From: an uncultured Dialister sp.
Lineage (GTDB): Bacteria; Bacillota; Negativicutes; Veillonellales; Dialisteraceae
Length of the DNA: 34,058 nt
Assembly (NCBI RefSeq): GCF_900541605.1
Contig: NZ_UQKJ01000007.1
Location: forward strand, 1-34,058
Direction of reading: 5' to 3'
Position numbers and translations under genes: made by a program. Under the pieces are notes generated by a model, which saw only the letters and a program-made list of their open reading frames with translations, was not told the origin of the DNA and did not search any database. Positions 15,647 to 24,800 of the stretch are shown piece after piece. Within the stretch, counting starts at the first letter, position 1, and each line of letters opens with the position of its first letter.

Positions 15647-18600
15647 TTAACCCTGGAAATACTTCACCCCTGCTTCGAAGAGAGGCTGGTATTTATTTCC
15701 GGAAATGTTCTTGGCAATATTGTCGCCCCGCCGTTCGGTGTGGCCCATCTTGCCCAGGACCCTGCCGTCAGGACTCGTGATGCCTTCCACGGCCCAGCAG
15801 GAACCGTTCGGATTGAACCGGCTGTCGTAGGTCGGATTTCCGTCAAAGTCCGTGTACTGGGTAGCAATCTGGCCATTGGCTGCCAGGGCTTTCACCTGTT
15901 CATCGGACGCGATGAACCGTCCTTCCCCGTGGCTGATGGCGATGCTGTAGAGATCGCCGGGCTTGCAGAGGGAAAGCCAGGGGGACTTGGTAGATACCAC
16001 TTTCGTGGTCACAAACCGGGACAGGTGGCGGCCGATGGTATTGAATGTCAGCGTCGGCGCATCGCTGGTAAGAGGCTTGAATTCACCGTAGGGTACAAGG
16101 CCCAGTTTGATGAGTGCCTGGAAACCGTTGCAGATGCCCAGAGCCAGGCCATCCCTTTCATGGAGCAGCTTGTCCATGGCTTCCTTCAGCTTTTCATTCC
16201 GGAATACGGCGGCAATGAACTTACCGCTGCCGTCCGGTTCATCGCCCGCAGAGAAGCCGCCGGGGAACATGACAATCTGGGCGTGGCGGATCCGTTCTGC
16301 CATTTCTTCTACGGAATTCTTCAGTTCTTCAGAATCCCGGTTCCGGAAAATGAAGATATCCGCCACGGCGCCGGCCCGTTCAAAGGCTCTGGCGCTGTCC
16401 ACTTCGCAGTTGTTGCCGGGCATGGTAGGAATGAATACCCGGGGTCTGGCGATATTGGTATGCACGTAGAACTGGGGTACCGGATTCGATTCCGGAAGCA
16501 CCGGATCTGCCTTTTCGATACTCTTTGCCCGCCGCGGGAAGATGGGATCCAGCGTCTTTTCGTAAGCGGAAAGGAGGTCGGTAAGGGCCACCTTTTCTCC
16601 ATAGGCTTCCATGGAATCCCCGACTACGGTGCCCAGAAGCTTAGTATGGGGCTGCTTCGTGAATGCAGCAGCCAGCTCCGGCGTCGTTTCCACGATGATG
16701 GCACCGTAGAAATTGCTGAAGAATTTCGGGAGCGGCAGGTTATCCGTAAAATGGATGCCCAGACCATTGCCGAAGGCCATCTTCGCAGCGGTCACTGCTA
16801 CGCCGCCATGGCCTACGGCCTTCATGGCTGCGATATGGCCGGCCTGCACTTCCTTGTACAGGAAGTCCGCATGGGCCTTGAATACATCGATATTGGGCAT
16901 ACCCTCTTTGTCCTTCGGCATTCCGAAGAGCACCAGGGCATCCCCTTCTTTTTTCAATTCCTGGCTCACCGCTTCCGAGGCTTTACCGGGGGCGATAGCG
17001 AAGGAAACCAGTGTGGGCGGCACGTGGAGATCATTGAATGTGCCGCTCATGGAATCCTTGCCGCCGATGGCGCCAAGGCCCAGGGCTTCCTGCATATGGA
17101 AAGCGCCGAGGAGGGCAGCCGCCGGCTTGCCCCAGCTCGTTTTGTCCGTGAGCTTTTCGAAATATTCCTGCAGCGTCAGATATGCCTTTCTCCAGTCTGC
17201 CCCCATGGAAACGAGGCGGGTCACAGAAAGGAGCACCGCATACACGGCTCCGTGGAAAGGACTCCAGGTCGCCAGGTCCGGATCAAAGCCATGGGCCATG
17301 AAGCTGGCGCTGTCAGTTTCCCCTTTCCGTACAGGGAACTTCGCCACCATGCCATCGGCAGGGGTCTTCTGGTACTTGCCGCCAAAGGGCATGAGTACCG
17401 TGCCGGCGCCGACGGTGGAGTCAAACCGTTCCGAAAGCCCCTGCTGGGAGCAGTTGTTGAGGTCTCCCATGGCAGAGAGCCAGGTATCCCTGATGGAGGA
17501 AGGAGCGGTGGGATGGAAATATCCCTGTTCGTCAGGCTTTGCAATGTGAGCGCTCTTCACCTGCTGGGCGCCGTTCGTATCGAGGAAGGCCCGGGAAATA
17601 TCCACAATGGGGGTGCCTCTCCACTTCATGACGAGGCGCTTTGTGTCTGTCACATCTGCAATCACCGTGGCTTCCAGGTTTTCTTCCGCCGCATACTTAA
17701 TGAACTGGTCCGCATCTTCTTTACGGACCACCACGGCCATCCGTTCCTGGGATTCGGAAATTGCCAGTTCCGTACCATCAAGGCCTTCATATTTCTTCGG
17801 TACTTTGTCCAGGTTGATATCCAGTCCGTCCGTCAGTTCCCCTACGGCCACGGAAACACCGCCGGCGCCAAAATCGTTGCACCGTTTGATAAGACGGGTC
17901 ACTTCACCCCGGCGGAAGAGGCACTGGATCTTTCTTTCGGTCAGAGGATTGCCCTTCTGCACTTCGGCACCGCAGGTTTCAATGGATTCCGTATTCAGTT
18001 CCTTGGAGGAGCCCGTAGCGCCGCCCATGCCGTCGCGGCCGGTCCGGCCGCCCACAAGGATGACCACATCCCCGGGCTGCGGAGTCAGGCGGATGACGTG
18101 GTCTTCCGGAGCTGCCGCCACTACGGCGCCGATTTCCATGCGCTTGGCAATGAAGCCGGGATGGTAATATTCTTTCACTTCTCCCGTAGCAAGACCGATC
18201 TGGTTGCCGTAGGAACTGTACCCCTTCGCTGCTTCTACCGTGATCTTACGCTGGGGCAGTTTTCCCGGGAGAGTCTCGGAAAGAGGGGTCCGGGGGTCGC
18301 CGCTGCCGGTGACCCGCATGGCCTGGTACACATAGGAACGGCCGGACAGGGGATCCCGGATGCAGCCGCCGAGGCAGGTGGCTGCGCCGCCGAATGGTTC
18401 GATTTCCGTCGGATGGTTGTGGGTTTCATTCTTGAAGAGCAGGAGCCAGTCTTCCGGTCCATTGGCCGTATCAATCTTCACCTTGATGGTGCAGGCATTC
18501 ACTTCTTCCGAAGCGTCCAGGTTCGCAAGTTTTCCTTCCTTCCGGAGTGCCTTCACCGCCGCCGTGGCCATGTCCATGAGGGTCACCGGACGGGTGGTGT

Positions 18601-19390
18601 CTTTGCCGTAAATATGGATACGGGTATCCCCGTATTCCTTGAGGGCCCTGGAAATAGGCGCACTGTATGTGCCGTCCTCCACGTCAATATCCGTGAGCTT
18701 CGTGGAGAATGTGGTGTGCCGGCAGTGGTCGGACCAGTACGTATCGAGCACCCGGATTTCCGTTTCCGTGGGGTCCCGCTTTTCTTCGTCCCGGAAGTAG
18801 TCCCGAATCATGACCAGGTCATCATGGCTCATGGCCAGGCCCATGGAATCGATGAGGCCGTCAATGCCTGCATCGTCCAGGTCACGAAGCCCTTTCATGA
18901 CGGGCACCGGCTTCGGTTCCTCGATAGGAAGGTCCAGTGTTTCCGCCGGCAGGAGGCTGGCTTCCCTGGATTCCACGGGGTTCACCAGGAACTTCAGAAT
19001 CTTTTCCCGGTCTCCCTTCTCGAAGTGTCCGTTGAATACGTACACCAGGGCGCAGCGTACCCGGGCGCCGTCTTTGCCTGTCACAATGGCCAGGCACTGT
19101 TCTGCGGAGTCCGCCCTCTGGTCATACTGGCCGGGGAGGAATTCCACCCCCATCACCAGGTCTCCCTTCGGGAGGTCCCTCTGGGTATCGTCCACCGGCG
19201 GTTCCGAGAAGACCGTGGCCACTGCCTTTTCGTAGTCTTCGTCGGTGAGCCCGTCCACATCGTAGCGGTGGTAAATGGCGGAATCAGAAATCCGGTCCCC
19301 CAGGATTTCCTTCAGCTGGGCCGTGAGGCTTTCTTCCCCCTGGCGGAACCCTTCTTTCTTTCGTACATATAAGCGTCTGATATCAGACAA
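15647..19390 (-). CDS. purL: Phosphoribosylformylglycinamidine synthase, single-chain form
   Basis: PurL converts FGAR and glutamine to FGAM with ATP, the fourth step of purine synthesis, in the cytoplasm. At 1247 residues this is the large single-chain enzyme, not the PurS/PurL/PurQ complex. The order is an N-terminal PurS-like part, two synthase halves (TYWSDHCRHTTFST; NETHNHPTEIEPFGGAATC; GGKDSMSG), then a C-terminal glutaminase. The glutaminase nucleophile lies in ALGICNGFQAL (Cys about 1087), with the His/Glu pair in MGHTERR (about 1217 and 1219). A GTG at 19399 and a TTG at 19396 sit too close to the AAGGAG site; the TTG at 19390 is 8 bases away and gives MSDIRRLYVRKKEGF, matching homologues. 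It stands alone, without other pur genes. Confidence 0.95.
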   Translation of the reverse strand: MSDIRRLYVRKKEGFRQGEESLTAQLKEILGDRISDSAIYHRYDVDGLTDEDYEKAVATVFSEPPVDDTQRDLPKGDLVMGVEFLPGQYDQRADSAEQCLAIVTGKDGARVRCALVYVFNGHFEKGDREKILKFLVNPVESREASLLPAETLDLPIEEPKPVPVMKGLRDLDDAGIDGLIDSMGLAMSHDDLVMIRDYFRDEEKRDPTETEIRVLDTYWSDHCRHTTFSTKLTDIDVEDGTYSAPISRALKEYGDTRIHIYGKDTTRPVTLMDMATAAVKALRKEGKLANLDASEEVNACTIKVKIDTANGPEDWLLLFKNETHNHPTEIEPFGGAATCLGGCIRDPLSGRSYVYQAMRVTGSGDPRTPLSETLPGKLPQRKITVEAAKGYSSYGNQIGLATGEVKEYYHPGFIAKRMEIGAVVAAAPEDHVIRLTPQPGDVVILVGGRTGRDGMGGATGSSKELNTESIETCGAEVQKGNPLTERKIQCLFRRGEVTRLIKRCNDFGAGGVSVAVGELTDGLDINLDKVPKKYEGLDGTELAISESQERMAVVVRKEDADQFIKYAAEENLEATVIADVTDTKRLVMKWRGTPIVDISRAFLDTNGAQQVKSAHIAKPDEQGYFHPTAPSSIRDTWLSAMGDLNNCSQQGLSERFDSTVGAGTVLMPFGGKYQKTPADGMVAKFPVRKGETDSASFMAHGFDPDLATWSPFHGAVYAVLLSVTRLVSMGADWRKAYLTLQEYFEKLTDKTSWGKPAAALLGAFHMQEALGLGAIGGKDSMSGTFNDLHVPPTLVSFAIAPGKASEAVSQELKKEGDALVLFGMPKDKEGMPNIDVFKAHADFLYKEVQAGHIAAMKAVGHGGVAVTAAKMAFGNGLGIHFTDNLPLPKFFSNFYGAIIVETTPELAAAFTKQPHTKLLGTVVGDSMEAYGEKVALTDLLSAYEKTLDPIFPRRAKSIEKADPVLPESNPVPQFYVHTNIARPRVFIPTMPGNNCEVDSARAFERAGAVADIFIFRNRDSEELKNSVEEMAERIRHAQIVMFPGGFSAGDEPDGSGKFIAAVFRNEKLKEAMDKLLHERDGLALGICNGFQALIKLGLVPYGEFKPLTSDAPTLTFNTIGRHLSRFVTTKVVSTKSPWLSLCKPGDLYSIAISHGEGRFIASDEQVKALAANGQIATQYTDFDGNPTYDSRFNPNGSCWAVEGITSPDGRVLGKMGHTERRGDNIAKNISGNKYQPLFEAGVKYFQG

Positions 19391-19546
19391 GTTCAACACT
19401 CCTTCCCCTGCTGCAGAAGCTCTCCTGCAGTACTTTTATACCGAAACACCCGATAATACTACCTTATCTTACCACAAAACGGAGGGGGACTCCACAGAAA
19501 GAACGGCCGGAAGGAACTGGGGGTTAAGCATTATAGGAATGGTTGT
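19391..19546. other. Upstream region of purL
   Basis: It holds the ribosome site and a CTGCAG...CTGCAG hairpin in the leader (19407-19433). It is AT-rich near 19435-19475, with TATAAA- and TATTAT-like boxes on the minus strand but no clear -35. I see no PurR box or purine riboswitch that I can support. Confidence 0.35.
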
Positions 19547-19913
19547 GGCCTTGAGCCTTGAGCCTTGAGCTGACCAGGCCCGATGGGCCGAGTGATAGAT
19601 GGCCAAGCTTGCATGTAATCGGATAGGGGCTTCCAGCTGCTAGGAAAGCTGGTCAGCCTATGGCGCAGTTGAGATTGAGGTCGAGGCCGAAGCGGTCAGT
19701 GGCTTCGCCGCAAGCTAAAAACTTGTCGCCCCCTCTGGGGGAGATGTCAGCGAAGCTGACAGAAGGGGTGCATTTGCCGCGAAGCGGCTGACCAGCCTTC
19801 CCAGGAGCTAAAAGCTAACAGCTAGAAGCTCCCATCCGTTCGTACGCCCCCCCGCCACATACTCGGCCCGAAGGGCCTGTTCTCTCAAGTCACAAGGCTC
19901 AAAGCTCAAGGCC
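19547..19913. repeat. Composite nested palindrome, 367 bp
   Basis: At least four inverted-arm pairs are nested in order. They are: GGCCTTGAGCCTTGAGCC (with three tandem CCTTGAG units) against GGCTCAAAGCTCAAGGCC; CAGGCCCGATGGGCCGAGT against ACTCGGCCCGAAGGGCCTG; CGGATAGGGGCTTCCAGCTG against CAGCTAGAAGCTCCCATCCG; and GCTGGTCAGCC against GGCTGACCAGC. The centre holds a GAGATT-GAGGTC-GAGGCC hexamer run (19671-19688) and a CCCCCTC hairpin repeat (19727-19770). No gene is present. Confidence 0.65.
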
Positions 19914-19953
19914 CCACCCATTCCCATGCACACTCACCCTCACAGGCCCAAGT

Positions 19954-19988
19954 AAAAAAGAGGTATCCTTCACAGATACCTCTTTTTC
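19954..19988 (-). terminator. Terminator of the secreted-protein pair
   Basis: AAAAAAGAGGTATC, loop CTTCACA, GATACCTCTTTTT. It lies immediately after the stop of the second gene on the minus strand. Confidence 0.9.
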
Positions 19989-19990
19989 TA

Positions 19991-20725
19991 TCATTCTTTC
20001 TTCGCCAGCAGTTCCCCCAGATCCTTATATCCTGCGGATCCCAGGAGTTCCGACTTTGCGGCCTCCTTGGCCAGGTCGTCGATGGCGTAGACCAGGGGGC
20101 CCTTTCCTTCGTCCGGGGTAAAGAGCATGAGCACATCCAGGTTCTCCCTGTCTCCGCTGGGGAAGAAGTAGGCCCGGCTGTACATAGGGAGTATCAGTCC
20201 CTGGGCGTTGAATGTAATGCGGGCGCCAGCGGTAAAGACGTAGGCCTCATCCGCCGACAGCCGGCGGAAGGGTTCGATGCCCGATATTTCCACGGTCACA
20301 TTCTTTTCCGCCAAAGGACCCATGGCATTCACCGCCAGGCTCATCATGGTTTTCTGCATGTCTTTCCGCATAAAGGAATCGGGATCCATGAAAATCCGGT
20401 TCAGCCGGATCAGTTTCTCCCACTGTTCCTCCCCCGGATTCAGCCGGAAGAAGGGTTTCATCGCTTCCGCCGCCGATTGGGGCAGCTGGGCCTCTATGAT
20501 GTAGCCGGAAGAGAATTTCTTGACCCGGTTCAGGGTAATGGTGAGCTGTCCCATGTGGTAGGGAATGGTGCCGCCGCTGAAAGACAGGATCTCCGTACCG
20601 GGGATTGCATGGTACGCATAACTTTGGGGCAGCGATTTTGCGGTCAGCGCTGCCAGGTCATAGGCAGAAGCGCTGCCTCCTGCCAGGAAAACGGCTGCAG
20701 CCAGGAGGGCTGTTATTTTCTTCAT
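19991..20725 (-). CDS. Secreted protein of unknown function (second gene of pair)
   Basis: A 244-residue protein not recognised as a named family. The signal peptide MKKITALLAAAVFLAGGSASA is followed by cleavage before YDLAAL (ASA/YD), so the mature protein should be in the periplasm or cell envelope. The mature chain mixes helices and strands. Its end (ARITFNAQGLILPMYSRAYF then the PSGDRENLDVL region) resembles the same region of the upstream neighbour. The start is the ATG at 20725 rather than the adjacent GTG at 20728; GGAAGG is about 7 bases upstream. This ATG overlaps the neighbour's TGA by one base (TGATG), indicating an operon with coupled translation. Confidence 0.82.
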   Translation of the reverse strand: MKKITALLAAAVFLAGGSASAYDLAALTAKSLPQSYAYHAIPGTEILSFSGGTIPYHMGQLTITLNRVKKFSSGYIIEAQLPQSAAEAMKPFFRLNPGEEQWEKLIRLNRIFMDPDSFMRKDMQKTMMSLAVNAMGPLAEKNVTVEISGIEPFRRLSADEAYVFTAGARITFNAQGLILPMYSRAYFFPSGDRENLDVLMLFTPDEGKGPLVYAIDDLAKEAAKSELLGSAGYKDLGELLAKKE

Positions 20726-21510
20726 CACTTTGCCTTCCTTTCCAGGCGATAGAGCCCATAGACCAGGGAATTTTCCAGTTCATCCGCCGCTTCATGGCTG
20801 CCATTCACTTCGATAAGGTAGTACCGGTCTCCCTCCTTGTACAGGGAGGTATAGATCCACATGGGGAAGGACAGCCCCTTTTCATTGGTAATGATGACCT
20901 TGGCTTCCTGGGACCAGTGGTACGTGCCGTCTTCATTTTTGAAGGCATGCCAGGGGGCAAAGGTCAGCATGGTGACAGACCTGGCATCGCCGCCCCGTTC
21001 CTTCAGGATTTCATCGATAAGGTTCTGGAACTCTTCGATTCGGATCTTGGGCATGCCGAAGAGGGAGGTCGGACGGCCGGCATCCTGACGGAAAGCATCC
21101 TGCCAGAAAGCGGCAGCCTTCTTATTTCCTTCATGGAAGAAATCTTCCGATGTCCCGGAGAAGACGAAGACCGCCGCCGTATAGATACCCTTCACGTTTT
21201 CCAGCTTCAGCTGGTACAGGTGCATGGAATCATAGGGATAGGGTCCTTTTTCCGGGTACATTTCCATGCCCGGCGGGACGGTGAGCATGGACCACATGGC
21301 GGCCCGTGCCGTTTTCCCATAGTTCTTCTGATGGGACGCGGCTACGAAGGCCTTGCCGATTTCATTGTCCTTCCCATCGGTGACCCGGATTTTATCTCCC
21401 AAAGGGATAGTGCCCAGTCCCTGGACTGTAAGGTTATCCGCCTGGGACAGACCAGCCCCTCCGCAGGCCAAGAGAAGGGAAAGGGCTGCATATTTCAATA
21501 GGCGCAGCAT
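20725..21510 (-). CDS. Secreted protein or lipoprotein of unknown function (first gene of pair)
   Basis: A 261-residue exported protein, family not recognised. The N-terminus MLRLLKYAALSLLLACGGAG has a possible lipobox (LLAC, lipid on C16). Alternatively a type I site follows LSQA before DNLTVQG. The mature part contains GLGTIPLGDKIRVTDGKDNE, an amphipathic central region (EEFQNLIDEILKERGG), and the segment ITNEKGLSFPMWIYTSLYKE shared in outline with the downstream protein. AAAGGAG is 5 bases before the ATG at 21510; upstream in-frame ATG at 21576 overlaps the promoter and is rejected. It leads a two-gene operon with its own promoter and terminator. Confidence 0.82.
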   Translation of the reverse strand: MLRLLKYAALSLLLACGGAGLSQADNLTVQGLGTIPLGDKIRVTDGKDNEIGKAFVAASHQKNYGKTARAAMWSMLTVPPGMEMYPEKGPYPYDSMHLYQLKLENVKGIYTAAVFVFSGTSEDFFHEGNKKAAAFWQDAFRQDAGRPTSLFGMPKIRIEEFQNLIDEILKERGGDARSVTMLTFAPWHAFKNEDGTYHWSQEAKVIITNEKGLSFPMWIYTSLYKEGDRYYLIEVNGSHEAADELENSLVYGLYRLERKAK

Positions 21511-21547
21511 AATGACTCCTTTATGAATTCCTTCGTTGTTTTCTCTT

Positions 21548-21576
21548 ATTGTAGAGGGAAGCCGGAAATTTCTCAA
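21548..21576 (-). promoter_or_regulatory. Sigma-70 promoter of the secreted-protein operon
   Basis: On the minus strand TTGAGA (21571-21576), a 17-base spacer and TACAAT (21548-21553). The start codon is 38 bases downstream of the -10. Confidence 0.75.
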
Positions 21577-21610
21577 GTGAAAGCTTGGAGAATATGGTTT
21601 CCCTGGAGAC

Positions 21611-21755
21611 GGTCAGAGTCACTTGCGTGGGACTGCCAGCTTTTAGGGAAGCTGGTCCGCCTGCAGGGCCAGGTGCCCTATGGCCAGGTATGCATGCAAC
21701 CGTGTGTGGTTGTTAGCAGCTATCAGCTAACAGCCCCGTGCCAGTGACTCCGACC
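21611..21755. repeat. Palindromic intergenic repeat
   Basis: The left end GGTCAGAGTCACTTGCGTGG and the right end, inverted, GGTCGGAGTCACTGGCACGG form a terminal inverted repeat of about 25 bp. Inside are two smaller hairpins, CCAGCTT/AAGCTGG and GTTAGC/GCTAAC. It lies in the 308-base gap between rpoC and the secreted-protein operon. Confidence 0.65.
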
Positions 21756-21776
21756 ATCCCCAGGAGAAACCGCACA

Positions 21777-21808
21777 TAAAAACAGCCCCCAAAAGGGAGC
21801 TGTTTTCA
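21777..21808 (-). terminator. Terminator of rpoBC
   Basis: On the minus strand AAAACAGCTCCC, loop TTTT, GGGGGCTGTTTTT, starting 10 bases after the rpoC stop. Confidence 0.88.
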
Positions 21809-21818
21809 GTTCATGCCA

Positions 21819-24800
21819 TTATTCAGCTTTTTCTTCAGCCGGTGCTTCTGCAGGAGCTTCCGGCGGTTCTGCGTTGTGAACCACCTTCAGTCTGCGGTAA
21901 CGGGACATGCCGGTACCGGCAGGAATCAGTTTGCCGATGATGACGTTTTCCTTCAGGCCGAGAAGCGGATCTTCCTTGCCCTTGATAGCTGCTTCCGTGA
22001 GGACCCTTGTGGTTTCCTGGAAGGATGCAGCGGAGAGGAAGGAGTCCGTAGCCAGTGCTGCCTTGGTGGTACCAAGAAGCAGGTTTTCACCGATGGCTTT
22101 CTTCCGTCCTTCATCGTCGAGACGTTCATTGGTGCTGCGGTAAGCAACGATATCCACCGTTTCCCCCGGGAGCCAGCCGGAGTCGCCGGGATCAAGGATC
22201 TTGATCTTACGGAGCATCTGGTGAACGATGATTTCAATGTGTTTATCATTGATTTCAACGCCCTGGCTGCGGTATACCTTCTGGACTTCCTTGACGATGT
22301 AGTTCTGGGTAGCCTGTACGCCGAGAACCGCCAGGATGTCGTGGGGGTTGATGTTACCTTCGAAAAGACGGGTGCCCGCTTCGATATGCTGTCCATCGAC
22401 AACGGAAATCTTCTTGGCCACCGGAATCTTTTCGCTTTCCGTCTCATTATCATTGGTAATGGTAATGATCTTCACGTTCGGGTTGTCTTCTGCCGTAGTA
22501 ATGGCTACGGTGCCGGCAATCCGGGAAATGATGGCATTGCCCTTTGGTTTGCGGGCTTCGAACAATTCTTCGACACGGGGAAGACCCTGTGTAATATCTT
22601 CGGCCGATGCAACGCCGCCGGTATGGAATGTACGCATGGTGAGCTGGGTACCAGGTTCACCGATGGACTGGGCTGCAATGATACCTACAGCTTCGCCGAT
22701 TTCTACGTGACGGCCGGTTGCCAGGTTCCGGCCATAGCACTTGGCGCATACGCCGTGGGCGGAGCGGCAGGTGAGGATGGAACGGACCTTCAGCTTGTCA
22801 TAGTATTTTTCAATTTCTGCGGCCTGGTCATCGCTGATTTCTTCATTCTTCTTCGCAATGACTTCGCCGGTCTTCGGGTTCACCACATCTTCCAGGGGGC
22901 AGCGGCCGGCAATGCGGTCTGCCAGGGATTCGATGGGCTGTCCGTTTTCTTCGATCTTGCTGACTTCTACCCCTTCCATCTCATCCATGCGGACTTTGAT
23001 GACCGGGATATCGTGGGCCAGGATGGTTTCCGTAGTTTCCGCATTGATTTCGGTGCCTGCCGGGAGAATGAGATTGCCCTTGCGGTCATACACATCTTCT
23101 TCCAGTTTCTTGCCTGCGAAGTGGACAGTGAGATGGTGTCTCATGGCCCGGTTGTATTCCTTCACAGCGTCAGCGGTGCCCAGGTTGAAGACTTTCTGTT
23201 CTTCCTCTTCCCCTTCGGCCGACGGAATGATGACTTTGATTTCTTCCACCAGGTGATGGTTCAGGAGCGTAATATCATCGGCATTCAGAGTCTTGCCCTT
23301 GACGAGGAGGATATCCCCGTTCCGGCGGTCGATGACATCTTCATCCAGTACAGCGCCGAGGAGTGTCTTCTTCAGACCCATAATCCGGTTCTTCACTTCC
23401 GGCTGGGAAGCGATGATACTCTGTTCCCTGTCGAAATTCAGGACCTGTACGTCGCAGTCTTCTTCCCGGACAATGACATCCTGGGATACATCAACCAGAC
23501 GGCGGGTGAGGTAACCGGAGTCTGCGGTACGGAGAGCCGTATCGGCCAGACCTTTACGGGCGCCGTGGGAAGAGGTGAAGTAATCGAGGACGGTGAGGCC
23601 TTCACGGAAGTTTGCCTTAACCGGCAGTTCTACGGTTTTACCGGATGTATCGGCGATGAGGCCGCGCATGCCGGCCAGCTGGCGGATCTGGTTATCATTA
23701 CCACGGGCGCCGGACTGGGCCATCATGGTCAGCGGGTTGAACTTCACCATGGAACTCTTCATGGCAGCGCCCACTTCATCGGTCTTCTTACTCCATACAT
23801 CGACGACCCTGCGATATCTTTCATCGTCAGTCATGAGGCCGCGGCGGAAGAACCGTTTAATCTGTTCAACCTTCGCATCGCCGTCGGCCAGGATCTTATC
23901 CTTTTCCGGCGGTACAGCGACGTCGTAAATGCCGATGGAAATACCGGAAACCAGGGCGTAATGGAAGCCCAGGGCCTTTACGGAGTCCAGGAGGTCACCG
24001 GTAGCTTTGAAGCCCAGTTTCTTGAAGCAGTCGTTGACGAGCTTGCCCATCTGCTTCTTGCCGATGGTGATGCCGAGGCCGTTGTTCACCACTTCGCAGG
24101 TCTTGCCGTCTTCGCCCACTCTCTTTTCATGGCGCTTGTAGAAGAACCGCAGTTCTCTCGGAATAGCGTAGTTGAAAATCAGGCGGCCCGGGGTGGTGAT
24201 GACGAGATCCTTGGCATCGTCATTGAATCCATCAGGACGGTCTTCCTTAGGAATCCGTACTTTGATGAAATCGTGGATCCCGACTTCATGGAGCGCATAG
24301 GCCAGCATGACTTCGTCATATCCGGTATAGGCATGGAGATGGGATGTATCCATTTCATCTTCTGCCTTTTTCCATTCCTTCATGGGATCAAACTTCGCAT
24401 TGGGGTTAGCCGCTTTTTCTTCCGGTGTGAAATCGACTTTCGCATCGTTGGCGGTTTTCACAATGGTGAGGTAGTAGGACCCCAGGATCATATCCTGGGA
24501 AGGAATAGCGACAGGCTTCCCATCCTTTGTAGAAAGAATATTGTTAATGGAAAGCATGAGGGTTCTTGCTTCTGCCTGTGCTTCCACGGACAACGGCAGA
24601 TGGCAGGCCATCTGGTCCCCATCGAAGTCGGCGTTGTAGCCCGGACATACGAGAGGATGCAGCTTGATAGCCCTGCCTTCCCAGAGGATCGGTTCGAAGG
24701 CCTGGATACCGAGGCGGTGCAGCGTCGGCGCACGGTTCAGGAGTACCGGATGTTCTTTGATCACGTCTCCCAGTACATCCCACACTTCCGGAGCCAGCTT

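Noticed and set aside
15740..19372. A very long open frame (about 1210 codons) on the plus strand opposite purL
   Set aside because: It mirrors the PurL reading frame, has no ribosome site and its translation has the low-complexity, His/Arg/Gly-rich look of an antisense frame. GC-rich codon third positions explain it.
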